Below, piece by piece: positions 51,878-63,984 of a DNA stretch of 64,000 bases (position 1 is the first letter of the stretch; each line of letters begins with the position of its first letter). The notes beneath the pieces were generated by a model. That model worked only from the letters and a program-made list of their open reading frames with translations. It was not told where the DNA came from and did no database searches. This stretch comes from Candidatus Melainabacteria bacterium. GTDB lineage: Bacteria > Cyanobacteriota > Vampirovibrionia > Obscuribacterales > Obscuribacteraceae. The stretch spans positions 1,320,766 to 1,384,765 of the forward strand of contig JADJWK010000002.1 of NCBI GenBank assembly GCA_016716405.1, in the 5' to 3' direction. Made by a program: the position numbers and the translations under genes.

Positions 51878-52552
51878 TCAAGATGCCGCCAATGCCACAT
51901 CTTCTTCGTCGAGATAATCACGATTCACAGTTCCTTCTACTTCGATTTCAGGCTCCGAAAAGGCAACCTTGCCAGCCCAGCGCGGTAGTTTGATGAAAAC
52001 TTGGAAGTCGATGGTATCACCATTGAAATCATCGTCGTCTAAACTGACTCCGGAGTAGGTCCCCTTTACCGTGATGTAGATCTTGTTGGACTTTTCATCG
52101 ACCTCGACTTCGTCATACTCAATTTCTTCGAAGAAAGCATTTACTGATTTGATCACGTCCGCCAGCTCATCATCGAGCTGAGGACTCAGATGCTGTGGCA
52201 GATACTCATCAATTATGTATTCGCCAATATCATCGCAATGCCAGACCTCACCTTCAAATAGCTGTTCCGCTTGAAGGAAGTCGGCAAGCTCGTATGCTAG
52301 ATCCATGCCGGAAGGAAGAGAGTCTGGCAAATTCTTCAAGCATCCTTTCCGGTCATAGATCATCAACTCATCTGGAATCAAGATCTGAGCGTCGCTCAGC
52401 TCTTCGATCGGATGGGCTTTATCGGACAAGAGAGCCGCATGGCTCTTATAGCCGAAGAAGGCAGCGACAAGCTCTCTGGCATGCGAAGCCTTCAGCCCTG
52501 GGAAGCGCTCGCGAAGATAATCAGAACAAGATTTGGATACGTTGTCGTCCAT
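51878..52552 (-). CDS. Hypothetical protein with glyoxalase-related helical N-terminal domain
   Basis: About 224 residues from the ATG at 52552 (GAGGTG upstream). The N-terminal segment LRERFPGLKASHARELVAAFFGYKSHAAL matches a short helical domain found in glyoxalase-related and other proteins of mobile regions. The rest is acidic (DELADVIKSVNAFFEEIEYDEVEVDE) and not recognised. No enzymatic metal site is visible. It lies upstream of BREX in the opposite direction. Function unknown. Confidence 0.6.
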   Translation of the reverse strand: MDDNVSKSCSDYLRERFPGLKASHARELVAAFFGYKSHAALLSDKAHPIEELSDAQILIPDELMIYDRKGCLKNLPDSLPSGMDLAYELADFLQAEQLFEGEVWHCDDIGEYIIDEYLPQHLSPQLDDELADVIKSVNAFFEEIEYDEVEVDEKSNKIYITVKGTYSGVSLDDDDFNGDTIDFQVFIKLPRWAGKVAFSEPEIEVEGTVNRDYLDEEDVALAAS

Positions 52553-53038
52553 TAGACACACCTCGTTGTCATTTGCTGGTCTTTTGAAGGTAGAGAAGAG
52601 TGTTTAAGCACTACCACGCCAGCGTGACTATACGATGATGTTCCGTAAAAGCACGAAAACGTGTTCTAAAGGCGTCGTCTTTTTGGCCGCTCTTAACCAT
52701 GGCGATCGACTCCTCCAAAATCTTATCACAGCAACTCAGTTTTGGACTGGGTGAGAAATGATCTTCGGATGAGCGGAGATGCTCTCTGGTAAGAGAGCTA
52801 AGCCTGGCTGTCAGGAGAACAAATTAAACTGCGAAATACTTGTCAGCCTGCAGGCAAAGCTCTGCCAATCCCAAAATAGGCAACAAAGACTCCTGCTGAC
52901 AAGGCGCTGCAGTATAGCTGAGTGGGCTAAACGAGCCAGACTTGATATACTCTTAAGCTTTACGAGATACGGCTTCGGACACGAGATGGGTCGATACTCC
53001 AGGGTGTCAACGAGTTAGTCGATAAGGAGCATGTGGCA
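52553..53038. other. 486-bp upstream region of the BREX operon
   Basis: No gene was supported. TTGATATACT at 52942-52951 is a good extended -10 and is the same string as upstream of RloA. No WYL/BrxR-type regulator gene is next to the operon. AAGGAG at 53024-53029 is the brxA ribosome site. Confidence 0.5.
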
Positions 53039-53684
53039 ATGATAGCCACAACAGGATTGGAAAAGCGAAAGAGAGATATCAAATACAGTTTGTCGTTCAC
53101 AACTGGCACTTTGCTTCAACATGAATCTGTGAAGCTTGCAGCACTATATTTAGAATTAGGTGAATGGAACGCTGTACGAGACAAAGTTATCGCTGAAAAT
53201 CTTTTACAAAGCCGGACTCTGAATACACTCAAACGTCTCTGTAGCGAAATCATTTCTCGTTTGAAGAGGATGAGTGAAGAAAGAGCTTCTTTTGCTAGTG
53301 GAGGGTAATCTACAAGAGCAAGGGTATCTCCTGTGGCTGGCTGTTTGCCGAAGATATAGATTTATAGCTGACTTTGCTATTGAAGTCCTTCATGAGCGAT
53401 ACATTACTCTGAAGCCGGATTTGACCCACGATCACTATGATTCCTTCTTCAATCAGAAGGCAGAATGGCACTCCGAAGTGGAGAAAATCAAACCGGCAAC
53501 GCGAAGCAAACTGCGGCAGACTCTTTTTAAAATGCTTCGAGAGGCTGATCTCCTCTCAACAGCCTACTTGATAACCCCGGTGATAATCAGTCCAAGAGTT
53601 TGGAGAGTCCTTTCTGAAAACACTTCCAAGAATATTTTGTACTTCCCGATATCAGATTCCGAATTTAGGGAGGCAAGACCGTGA
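53039..53684 (+). CDS. brxA: BREX protein BrxA (DUF1819), one frameshift
   Basis: The frame opens at ATG 53039 behind AAGGAG and encodes KYSLSFTTGTLLQHESVKLAALYLELGEW, the usual N-terminus. One extra A in GAAGAAAGAGC (near 53282) breaks the frame. Removing it joins SRLKRMSEE to ELLLLVEGNLQEQGYLLWLAVC and restores about 214 residues, the normal family length. BrxA is a small DNA-binding helical protein of BREX type 1. The stop overlaps the brxB GTG start (GTGA). The break could be a sequencing error or real inactivation. Confidence 0.85.
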
Positions 53685-54292
53685 AAACAGATATAGCCAC
53701 TATGTCTTTGCCTGATAGATTAGAACACCTCTTTATCGTAATTTCAGGAGAGCGCTTTCTCAAAAAGCAAGGTCTCGGAAACGAAGTACCTTTCTTCATT
53801 TGTCCATTTCAGCCTCAAGAGGCTGCTGGGATGGAGAAACTGAGGAGACAATTAATCAGTCGCCTTGAGAAGAATGGCAAAGAGGCATTGGATATCAACC
53901 TCTATGACCTGTCCATTGAAATTCTCAAAGAGCGTGAGATATGGGAACAGATTCTTGAGACGGAAGAGTCTGTGACAAAGGAACAGCTCAAGGAGCTTTT
54001 GCAAGGTGTTCTAGATCCAGAGGCTCATCTTGTACCTGCAATAGTGGCGAAGATGAAGAATGCAGATTTCGATGTTCTATTTCTGTCCGGCGTTGGAGAG
54101 GTTTTTCCCTACATTCGTTCGCACAATGTCCTGAATAATCTGCAGAGCTGGGCAAAGGAGAAACCTACCGTCATGTTTTTCCCGGGTGAATATAGACATT
54201 CACTGGAGTCCGGAGCGTCTCTCGATCTCTTTGGAAGACTGCATGACGATAAATACTACAGAGCATTCAACATATTTCATTGCGAAGCGTAA
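53681..54292 (+). CDS. brxB: BREX protein BrxB (DUF1788)
   Basis: A 203-residue intact frame. LPDRLEHLFIVISGERFLKKQGLGNEVPFFICPFQP is the typical start of DUF1788, and IVAKMKNADFDVLFLSGVGEVFPYIRSHNVLNNL its C-terminal signature. The function of BrxB in the BREX complex is not settled. GTG start overlapping the brxA stop, with brxC following 14 bp later, indicates a single operon. Confidence 0.9.
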   Translation: MKTDIATMSLPDRLEHLFIVISGERFLKKQGLGNEVPFFICPFQPQEAAGMEKLRRQLISRLEKNGKEALDINLYDLSIEILKEREIWEQILETEESVTKEQLKELLQGVLDPEAHLVPAIVAKMKNADFDVLFLSGVGEVFPYIRSHNVLNNLQSWAKEKPTVMFFPGEYRHSLESGASLDLFGRLHDDKYYRAFNIFHCEA

Positions 54293-54306
54293 GAGAGGGA
54301 AGCTGC

Positions 54307-57300
54307 ATGAATCTCAAGACCATTTTCAAAGAGCCTGTTGATCGTCCTATTGAAGGTGTCATAAAAGCTGACGATGAGGCGAGTTTGAGCCTTGAGATAA
54401 AAGAATACGTGCTTACCAACGAGGTTGAGAAGCGACTAGAGACTTTTCTTGAAGCCTACAACAATTACGAGGGGGCTAATGGAGTCTGGGTTTCTGGATT
54501 TTTTGGTTCCGGTAAGTCTCACTTGTTGAAGATGTTGGCATTGATAATTGAGAATCGTGAGATAGACGGAAGATCCGCATTCGAATTGTTTTTACCCAAG
54601 TGCGAAGACAACGAGATCCTGCGTGGTGACCTCAAAAAAGCAGTTTCGATACCTTCCAAAAGTATTCTATTCAATATAGATCAGAAAGCGGACATCATTA
54701 GCAAAACCCAGGTCGATGCGCTTCTAGCAGTCTTCGTCAAAGTGTTTGACGAGATGTGCGGTTACTACGGCAAACAGGGACACATTGCCCAGTTCGAGCG
54801 TGACCTTGATAGTCGCGAACTCTATGAAAAGTTCAAATCTAGTTATGAGAAGGTGGCTGGAAAAACCTGGGAGAAAGGGCGGGAGCAAGCACTACTTGAA
54901 GCGAAGAACGTCGCAAAAGCTTATGCAGAAGTGACCAACGGTGATGAAGACTCGGCAATGGGTATTCTCGATAAGTACCGCAGCCAATACCGTGTCTCTA
55001 TCGAAGATTTTGCTGAACAAGTCCACGCCTACATAAGACGCCAATCCCCTGACTTTCGTCTGAATTTCTTTGTAGACGAGGTTGGGCAATACATAGCCGA
55101 CAATGTCAAATTAATGACAAACCTTCAGACAATAGCGGAGAGCCTGGCTACAAAATGCAGAGGACGTGCATGGATCATAGTGACCGCTCAGGAAGATATG
55201 GGAACAGTTGTTGGCGAAATGGGCAAGCAGCAGGGCAATGACTTTTCGAAAATTCAGGCAAGATTCGCCAACCGGATGAAGCTAACCAGCGCAGATGTAG
55301 CTGAAGTCATTCAAAAGCGGCTGCTTGCGAAAACCGAAGATGGTCGCAATTTCCTTACCACCATTTACCAGGCACAATCCAACAATTTCAAAACCTTATT
55401 TGACTTTGCAGACGGTTCGCAGACATATCGTAACTTTCAAGACCTAAATCACTTTATCTTCAGCTATCCGTTCATTCCATATCAGTTTGCGTTGTTTCAG
55501 TCTGCGATCCACAGTCTCTCCCAACATAATGCTTTTGAAGGAAAGCATAGTTCTGTTGGGGAGCGATCGATGTTAGGGGTGTTTCAGCAGGTTGCGACCA
55601 AAATTGGAGAATGTGAACTCGGCCAGCTAGCCACCTTTGATCTTATGTTTGACGGAATTCGCACCACCCTAAAGTCAAATATTCAGCGATCAATCATTCA
55701 GGCTGAAAAGCATCTTGAGGGCTTGGATAGTCCGTTTGCAATTAGACTGCTAAAGGCACTGTTCCTGGTCAAGTACGTCAAAGAGTTTAAGCCTACAGTT
55801 CGCAATCTCTGTGTCTTGATGTTGGACGGCTTCGACCAAGAGCTCCCAGCTCTAAAAAAACGCGTTGAAGAAGCATTAAGACTGTTAGAGGACAAGAGCT
55901 ATATTCAGCGCAACGGAGATCTCTTCGAATATCTCACCGATGAGGAAAAGGATGTTGAGCAGGAGATTAAGAACACAGAAGTAGAATCCTCAGATGTTTC
56001 GGCGGAGCTTGAAAAGATCATCTTTGATCAAATCATCAAGAACCCCAAAATTAGATACGACGAGAACGGTCAGGATTACCCCTATTCCAAGAAGTTAGAT
56101 GATCGATTATTTGGACGAGAGAAGGAGCTATCGATTCACGTTATCAGCCCATTTTGTCAAGATGCGGAAGATGTATCTGTTCTTCAGGGGCGCAACATGG
56201 GAAGAGACGAGCTCATGGTAGTAATGCCTGCAGATGAACGCGTCATTCGAGATTTAATGATGTATAAGCAGACAGAGAAATACATTCGACAAAATATGTC
56301 GACTACTCAACAAGACGTCGTCAAACGCATCCTGAATGACAAGCAATATAGCAATCGGGAAAGATATGTAGATTTACAGGACAGGGTCAAGATCTTAATG
56401 GGAGGTGCAAAGCTGTTCGTCGCAGGGAGCGAGGTAGATCTCGGCTCCGAGGACGCTCAAACTCGCGTAGTGAAGGGATTTCACGAACTGATTTCCCGGG
56501 TCTACCCAAATCTTCGCATGTTACGCGGAATTTCTTATACAGAAAAGGACCTGACGAATTGCTTAAATCAATCACAGTTGAATATTTCTGGGACAGATAG
56601 CAGCACGCTTGCTGAATCCGAACAGGAAGTATTTGCGTTTATTCAGAGCAATAACAAGAACAGCGTGCGCACAACAGTGAAAAATCTGATCGAGCGATTT
56701 GAGCAGAAACCATACGGATGGTATTACGCGGCAATATTGTGCACGCTGGCGAAATTGTGCGCTCGCGGCAAAGTTGATGTTCGTTCAGACGGTAATCTCC
56801 TAGAGGACGAAGAACTAGAAAGGTCTCTTCGCAATAGCCATGAACACGGAAACCTTGTTGTGGAACCGTTAATCGAGTTTACCGGATCTCAAGTTAGGGC
56901 ACTGAAGGAATTCTATGAAGATTTCTTTGATGACCAGCCACGCTCCACTGAGGCAAAAGCGCTTGGCAATGAAACCAGTACTAGATTCCAGGAACTTATA
57001 GAAAACTTATTCAATTGGAGAAGCAAGCGTCGCAATATCCATTCCTAGGTGCACTAACTCCGGTGATAGAGAAGTTGAATGGAGTGACCGGCAAACAGTA
57101 TGGCTGGTACTTAACTGAACTCCCTCGTCAGGAAGACGAGTTGCTTAAAATGAAAGAAACTGTCATCGATCCGATTTTAAAGTTCATGAGTGGACCGCAG
57201 AAAACGATCTTTGATTTTGCGCGTAACATCGTACAAACTCAAGAGCCTAATTTCAGTTATGTCGAAGGCGAAGAAGGAAGCCTGATAATATCCAGTTTAA

Positions 57301-57859
57301 ATGATCCGGAGTGCTTTAGAAACAATCATATGCAAGACCTGAAAAGGTATGTTGAACTGCTTCAGGAGAAACTAGGTGCTCAGGTAAATGTTGAAATTGC
57401 AAATGCGAAAGAGTCTGTCGCAAAGCTTAAAGACCGACTTTGCGCAATGTCCGAGTTTGAAGCACTAGCTAGTGAACAGCAAGAACAGATCAAGAGTTCA
57501 TTTGATGATTTCAGTGGGTCTATCGAATCAGAAAAATTGATTGCTGTCGTCCGCGATTCGCTGCGTCAATTTGAGGAACGCAACTACCAGCAGTTATTGT
57601 CACAGATGGCAAGCTGGGCTCAAGCACCATCAGGTGAAGAATCTGCTTCAGAATCAGATGGAATAAAACAAGTGAACGAGGGTGAGGCAAGCACCACGAA
57701 TTAAGGCTGAACCGAAAGTAAAGTATATTGCTAGCCGTGCGGTAAAGGTCTTTCGAGAAAGCATGGCTGGAGGACGAAAGTGATGTGGAGCTCTATTTGA
57801 AATCTATGCGTGAAGCCTTGATGGAAGAAATTAGGAAGGGCAAGAGGATACAAATATGA
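54307..57859 (+). CDS. brxC: BREX protein BrxC/PglY-type ATPase, three frameshifts
   Basis: The ATG at 54307 (AGAGAGGGAA upstream) opens the long frame with P-loop GFFGSGKS at residues 64-71 and FFVDEVGQYIADN as Walker B. Breaks occur near 57010 (one base missing; NLI then QLEKQASQYPFLGAL), near 57693 (one base extra; then PRIKAEPKVKYIASRAVKV) and near 57752 (one extra T in TTT; then EKAWLEDESDVELYL). Corrected length is exactly 1184 codons including stop, normal for BrxC. The final TGA at 57857-57859 overlaps the pglX start (ATGA). BrxC is the large ATPase of the BREX complex. Confidence 0.88.
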
Positions 57860-60800
57860 TTGAGCCACTCGAACAGAAGATCGCAGGAAAGATGGAAACA
57901 GCGAAGCTAAAGAAGTTTGCACAGAATGCTCGCCGTAGTTTGTTGGAGCAGGTCTCGGCAAGGTTGAAACTTGTCTTGGCAGAGAACAGCACAGCGAGGC
58001 GGGAAAACGCAGAATCCATCAAGCAGCTGGAAGAAGCCATTAAGAGTTATGGCAAAGACCAGGTTGTAGAGCGTGTGGCTTATATCTGGTTTAATCGTTT
58101 CTGTGCTCTGCGTTTCATGGATGTAAATCGATATACTCGCATCGGAGTGGTTTCGCCCATGGAGGGGCAGGTCCAACCCGAAATTCTTGCCGAAGCCAAG
58201 ATGGGGCACATCGACGAGGAGATGGTTCCCGATAGAATTCGGCAGCAGATATTTGCTTTGCTTGAGGGTAAAGCTACGAGCCAGGATTCGCAAGGAGAAG
58301 CTTACCGCCTACTTGTAGTTGCTGCTTGCAATTATTGGAACAAGGCTATGCCAGTCCTATTTCAGCATATCGATGACTACACTGAGCTTTTGATGCCTGA
58401 TGATTTGCTTTCAGACCAGTCTGTCCTCGGGCAGACCAGAGAGGCGATGACGCCTGATGTCTGTGAGGACGTAGAGGTAATTGGTTGGCTTTACCAGTTC
58501 TACATTTCAGAGAAAAAGGATGAAGTATTCGACGGTTTAAAGAATAACAAGAAGATCACGCCTGAGAACATCCCAGCCGCCACGCAGCTCTTCACTCCAC
58601 ACTGGATAGTCCGATACTTAGTGGAGAACTCTCTCGGCCGTCTATGGCTGCTTAATCGTCCTGGGTCACGACTGGTCGAGAAAATGGACTACTATATCGA
58701 GCCCGTACAACCAGAGAATGACTTCTTGCGAATTAGTTCGCCAGAAGAGATCAAGATTTGTGATCCGGCCTGCGGCTCCGGCCACATGCTCACCTATGCC
58801 TTCGACCTCCTCTACGCCATCTACGAGGAGGAAGGATACGAACCAGCCGAGATTCCGGAAAAGATTCTCACCCACAACCTCCATGGTATCGAGATCGACG
58901 AACGCGCCGGGGAGTTGGCCGCTTTTGCCCTGACCATGAAGGCCCGCGCCAAACAGCGCCGATTCTTTAGCAAGGGCGTCAAGCCGAACATCTGCGTGCT
59001 GGAGAATGTTCGATTCGACAAGGGGGAACTGCAAAACTACATGGAATTTGTCGGGCGAGACCTATTTAACTCGCGGCTACAGACCACCCTGCGTCAGTTC
59101 GAGGAGGCCCACAACTTCGGCTCTCTGATTCGTCCCGATGACACCGCTTTAGGCGGGGTGCTCAAAATGCTGGAGTCAAAAAATGTCTCTGAGCATCTGC
59201 TCCTGAGCCTGACCCATCAAAAAGTGCTGCAAGCACTAAGGCAGGCAGACTACCTGAGTCCCAAGTACCATGTAGTAATTGCGAATCCGCCATACATGGG
59301 CATCAATCAAATGGACGATTCCTTGAAGTCATTCATCAGAACACACTACAAGGAGGGTTCGGCTAACTTCTTGGTGCTTTCATTTTACGTAACCTAGGTT
59401 TAGTAGTGGGCGATGGAGTGGTAGGAATGATAACTCTAAGCAACTGGTTGTTCCTGTCCGATTACGAGGAACTTCGCGAAGCTGTTCTAAAAGACGCCTT
59501 CCTCAATTTACTTATCGATAACGGACGAGGCGTCTGGGGCTCTGACTTTGAAAGCTGCGAGTTTATCCTTCTCAAAAATCAGACTCCAACTAGCAGAGGT
59601 CTCTTTAGGCGTCTTTTCAAACGAGAGCGCGAAGTTCAGTCTAACGACGAGCTAATAAGGAACTTTTTCAATCCTCAGCAATATCCTGTTTATAGTCGGA
59701 CAACCACCGACTTTAAGAGCATTAGTGGTAGTCCAATAGCATTTTGGCTCGGAGATGAATCCTTTCGCGTCTTTCGCAATTCACAACCGCTTAGCGAACT
59801 GGCTGATCTTAAGGTCGGATTACAGACAGGCGACAACGACAACTTTCTGAGATACTGGTTTGAGGTTGCCTTTGATGACATTTCATTTGATGGACCAGGT
59901 CCTAAACGCTGGTATCCATATTGCAAAGGCGGAGAATTTCGAAAGTGGTATGGTAATGCATTTTTGTCATTGACTGGAAGGATGATGGTACGGATACGCA
60001 ATTTTAGGGATCGAATGGCAAACTCCGCTCTCGTCCTCAAAATATGTCGTACTACTTCCGCGAGGGTGCTGAGTGGTCTGACGTAGGTCAGAGCGTCATC
60101 GGTGCTAGGTTGCGTCCCCAGAATTATCATTTTGACGTCGTGGCTATGAGCGCATTCCAGAAACCGGATGGTCCATTCACAATTCCTGATATAATCTCTT
60201 ACTTGAATTCGTGCGTCGCCGCTCAACTTATGAACGTTGTTGCTCCGGGAATGCACTACAACACTGGCTATGTAGGGAAGCTTCCTGTAAAGAGAAACTT
60301 CACTTCATCACGTGCACGTGCCATTGCCGATCAGCTGATTAACATTGCTAAGAGAGATTGGGATTCGCAAGAACTCTCCTGGGATTTCACAACTCATTTT
60401 CTTTTGCCGAATTCATTTCCTAAAGAGTCAATGGCGCAACAATACATGGAAGCAAGAGCGGCTTGGAACAGAGCCGCTATCGATACAATCACGTTTGAGA
60501 CTGAGAACAATTCCATCTACATTACTGAGTTTGGCCTTGAGTCCGAATTCACACCTGAAGCAAAGCTCCGCGAAGTTACGCTTCTGAGGAACCCACGCTA
60601 CCGATATGGTACTGGCAAAACAGAGGAAGAGTTAGAGAAGCTGCTTTTGTCCGACACAATGCGCGAGCTCGTCTCCTACGCTGTGGGCTGCATGTTCGGC
60701 CGTTACTCTCTGGACAAACCAGGGTTGATCCTGGCTAATCAGGGTGAGACTATCCACGATTACCTCAAACAAGTGCCGGAGTCCAGCTTCCCTGCCGATG

Positions 60801-61402
60801 ACGACAACGTGATTCCAATGCTCGACGGTGACTGGTTTACTGATGACATTACAGAACGTTTTCGAGAGTTCCTCCGTGTGGCATTCGGCGAGGAGCATTA
60901 CGAGGAGAACATCAAATTTGTCGAGCAAGGGTTGAACATCAAGGATAAGCGCAATTACAGCATTCGCGATTACTTCCTCAATGATTTTTACAATGATCAC
61001 GTTAAGCGTTACAAGAAACGTCCGATTTACTGGTTGTTCTCTAGCCCCAAGGGCAGCTTCAATGCGCTAATTTACATGCACCGCTACCGTCCGGATACCG
61101 TCAGTGTTGTACTAAATGACTATCTGCGCGAGTTTCGCATTAAACTCAATTCTCACAAGAATCACTTAGAAGAGGTTAGCAGAAGCGGCAGTGCTTCTCA
61201 GACTGAAAAGACAAAAGCCTTGAAGGAAATTGAGAAAGTGAAGAAAATGATAGTGGAGATGGAGGACTTCGAGCGCGATGTGCTGTATCCATTAGCCACA
61301 GAGCAAGTAGAGATTGACTTGGATGACGGTGTAAAGGTCAATTATCCCAAGTTTGGTGCTGCTTTGAAGAAGATAGCCGGGTTGGAAGCAAAAGATGATT
61401 GA
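57856..61402 (+). CDS. pglX: BREX adenine methyltransferase PglX, four frameshifts
   Basis: The N6-adenine methyltransferase that marks host DNA and helps specify targets in BREX. Motif I is DPACGSGHMLTYAFDLLY near residue 303 and motif IV NPPYMG near 477. Breaks are near 59373 (one base missing; then FILRNLGLVVGDGVVGMIT), 59961 (one T missing in a T-run; then FVIDWKDDGTD), 59996 (one base extra; then RNFRDR) and 60013 (one A missing; then NGKLRSRPQNMSYYFREG). The corrected length is divisible by three (about 1182 residues), the family norm. Three breaks within 60 bp that together restore conserved sequence argue for read error. The stop overlaps the pglZ start by 8 bases. Confidence 0.88.
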
Positions 61403-63971
61403 GGATGGTTTATTGATAGAATGCCGTATTACTCAGGCTCTTACTAAGTTGTTCGATCGGCATCGGATCGTGTTTTGGTATGACACCAAGGAGGAATTGC
61501 GCAGTGACTATGAGGCTTTTTCTCTACCGGGCGTCAAGAAGCTTGAGCTAAGTAATAATGAGTTTGGCATCAAGCACCGGATTCTTCGAGGCGAAGGAGA
61601 CCAGAAGTTTCTGATTTATAGGGAAGGTCCGGCTCCTGATGATTTAGACAACTGGCTTCTTGATCTGCAGCTAGCCAATGTAGAGTTCCGCGCTGATAGG
61701 GTAGCACTGTGGTTGGCGGATCTAGAGTTAGGACACGAATTCACTGATATCGTTCAGGTGCATGAAGAGTTCTTCAAGGCAGCTAAACGCAAGGACGATC
61801 TGAAAGGTCTGCTAAATACCGATGACACAGCTGGACAGATTCGTCTAAAGATGTTGGCTGTGTGCGTTGGTAGTAAGGACAAGCATGTCCATATTGATGA
61901 AGTGGTCAGAAGTCTGCTTCAAGAGATGGCTGAAGGTAAGGACGAAAAGTTCAAACTGATTAACCGATGCGGCTTGGATGAGTTTCTCTGGGAACAGCTA
62001 TATCGTCTGTATGAGTACCATTCGGAGGAGCGGAGTCTGAAGGATTTTCAAATTCGAGTCTTTCAGGATTGTTATGAGATGGATGTAAATCCTGATAAAT
62101 ACTCGAAGATCAGAAAAGAGGATTGGAGCGAGAAACGAGAACCATCTCGGATGTCTCAAGATGTTCAAGTGTTTCTGAAGCGCTGGAAGGATAGCCGGGT
62201 GTTTGAAGGCGGGTTTGAAGATCTTTCGGCCGATTCTGCAGAAGTCCTTGAAATTGAACAAGACCTTGCAAAGCGAGATTTCCGCGAGTTGGTGGAACTA
62301 GACTACTTTCAGCTCATAGATCAAAAGATCATAAGGGATCTTGTAAGAGCCGTTGCGGCGCGCACCATATCCAGTGGCGATGTTTCGCTCATCGTCCGAC
62401 AGCGACGACAAGGTCATTGGTATCGCAAGTACGACCATCTTTACGAAGCGATTGATAGTGCGGCTCAGTTTATGCGAGCTCTGAGCGAAGCTGAGCTCAG
62501 TATGGAGAGTTTGGCGGATGGTGTGCAACGCTACAGTTCATTTTGGTATCAGATTGATCAGCTTTATCGCAAATTCACATTTCATGTCCGAATGTCAGGA
62601 CAAGCCTCCCTTATGGCGGACTTGACCAATCAAATTGAGAATTTATACACCAACGACTTTCTATTGAAGTTGGGAGACCGATTTCAAACGTTTGTTGATA
62701 CAGCTTCCAAATGGGAAGCTTTGCCTGTCCAGAAGCAGAAGACGTTCTTTTTTCGTTGTGTGGAACCCTTTCTCAGCAAGGACAAAAAAGTCTGCGTGAT
62801 CATTTCTGACGCCATGCGTTATGAGATTGGCGATGAATTATTGAGTCTCATCAGGCGAGAGGACCGGTATACCGCGCAGCTTGAACCAGCTCTTTCGATG
62901 CTGCCAAGTTATACCCAGCTCGGAATGGCTGCACTTCTTCCAAACAGGAAGCTTGCGATTGCTGATAATGTAACAGGAACAGTTCTTGTGGACGGTCAAA
63001 GCTCTCAAGGTAAAGCCAATCGGTCCAAGATCCTTGCTCGGGCAGCAGGCGCTCGCGCGACGGCTTGCAAGGCTGAAGAGCTTATGTCAATGAAAGGCGA
63101 TGACTGCAGAGCTTTAGTGCGTGAGCATGATTTGATTTATGTTTATCACAATCGCATAGATGCGACCGGTGATAAGCGCGAGTCTGAAGAGCGAGTTTTT
63201 GAGGCTGTAGAAGAGACCTTGCAAGACCTGATTAAGTTGATCAAGAAACTTACCGGGGCTAACATCAATAATTTGGTGGTGACTTCAGATCATGGCTTTA
63301 TCTACCAGAATCGCGCCATTGAGGAGAGCGATTTTGCGGGAGTAGATCCTGAAGGCGAAAAGATTTTGTACAGAGACCGCCGCTTTGTACTAGGAAAAGG
63401 ACTTGCTGAGACGGCCAGTCTACACAAGTTTATGCCAGAACAGCTTGGACTTACCGGTGAGGTGGAAGTACAGATTCCCAAGTCGATAAATCGCCTTCGG
63501 TTGAAAGGATCAGGTAGCCGATTTGTGCATGGTGGAGCATCATTGCAGGAAGTGGTGATTCCGGTGCTCAAGATCAACAAGAAACGTCAGAGTGATGTCT
63601 CTCTTGTCGATGTGGATATTCTTCGTGGTGCCAGTTCTGTGATAACGTCAGGACAAGTGGCGGTGACCTTATATCAGACAGGACCAGTAACCGATAAGAT
63701 TCAACAAAGGGTTTTGAGCGCTGGTATTTATACGGAGGCTGGTGAACTAATCTCCGACAGCCACGAATTGACCTTCGACCTTCGTTCAGATAACCCAAGA
63801 GATCGCGAGCTTCCGGTCCGCTTTGTACTTACGCGAGATGCTGACAAGGCAAATGGCCAGGAAGTGATTCTCAAGCTGCGGGAAAAAGTAGCTGGCACAT
63901 CGCATAGCAAGGAGTATAAGTCTCTCCGATACATGCTGCGGCGATCGTTCACTAGCGATTTTGATTTTTAG
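61395..63971 (+). CDS. pglZ: BREX phosphatase-fold protein PglZ
   Basis: An 858-residue intact frame. The alkaline-phosphatase-like PglZ domain has VCVIISDAMRYEIGDELL near residue 470 and LVVTSDHGFIYQNRAIEESDFAG near 631, holding the metal-binding Asp and His residues. The N-terminal half is helical as in other PglZ proteins, and C-terminal GGASLQEVVIPVLKI is conserved. PglZ is essential for BREX defense in type 1 systems, though its substrate is unknown. It overlaps the pglX stop. Confidence 0.92.
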   Translation: MIEDGLLIECRITQALTKLFDRHRIVFWYDTKEELRSDYEAFSLPGVKKLELSNNEFGIKHRILRGEGDQKFLIYREGPAPDDLDNWLLDLQLANVEFRADRVALWLADLELGHEFTDIVQVHEEFFKAAKRKDDLKGLLNTDDTAGQIRLKMLAVCVGSKDKHVHIDEVVRSLLQEMAEGKDEKFKLINRCGLDEFLWEQLYRLYEYHSEERSLKDFQIRVFQDCYEMDVNPDKYSKIRKEDWSEKREPSRMSQDVQVFLKRWKDSRVFEGGFEDLSADSAEVLEIEQDLAKRDFRELVELDYFQLIDQKIIRDLVRAVAARTISSGDVSLIVRQRRQGHWYRKYDHLYEAIDSAAQFMRALSEAELSMESLADGVQRYSSFWYQIDQLYRKFTFHVRMSGQASLMADLTNQIENLYTNDFLLKLGDRFQTFVDTASKWEALPVQKQKTFFFRCVEPFLSKDKKVCVIISDAMRYEIGDELLSLIRREDRYTAQLEPALSMLPSYTQLGMAALLPNRKLAIADNVTGTVLVDGQSSQGKANRSKILARAAGARATACKAEELMSMKGDDCRALVREHDLIYVYHNRIDATGDKRESEERVFEAVEETLQDLIKLIKKLTGANINNLVVTSDHGFIYQNRAIEESDFAGVDPEGEKILYRDRRFVLGKGLAETASLHKFMPEQLGLTGEVEVQIPKSINRLRLKGSGSRFVHGGASLQEVVIPVLKINKKRQSDVSLVDVDILRGASSVITSGQVAVTLYQTGPVTDKIQQRVLSAGIYTEAGELISDSHELTFDLRSDNPRDRELPVRFVLTRDADKANGQEVILKLREKVAGTSHSKEYKSLRYMLRRSFTSDFDF

Positions 63972-63984
63972 AGGATGGTGGCAG

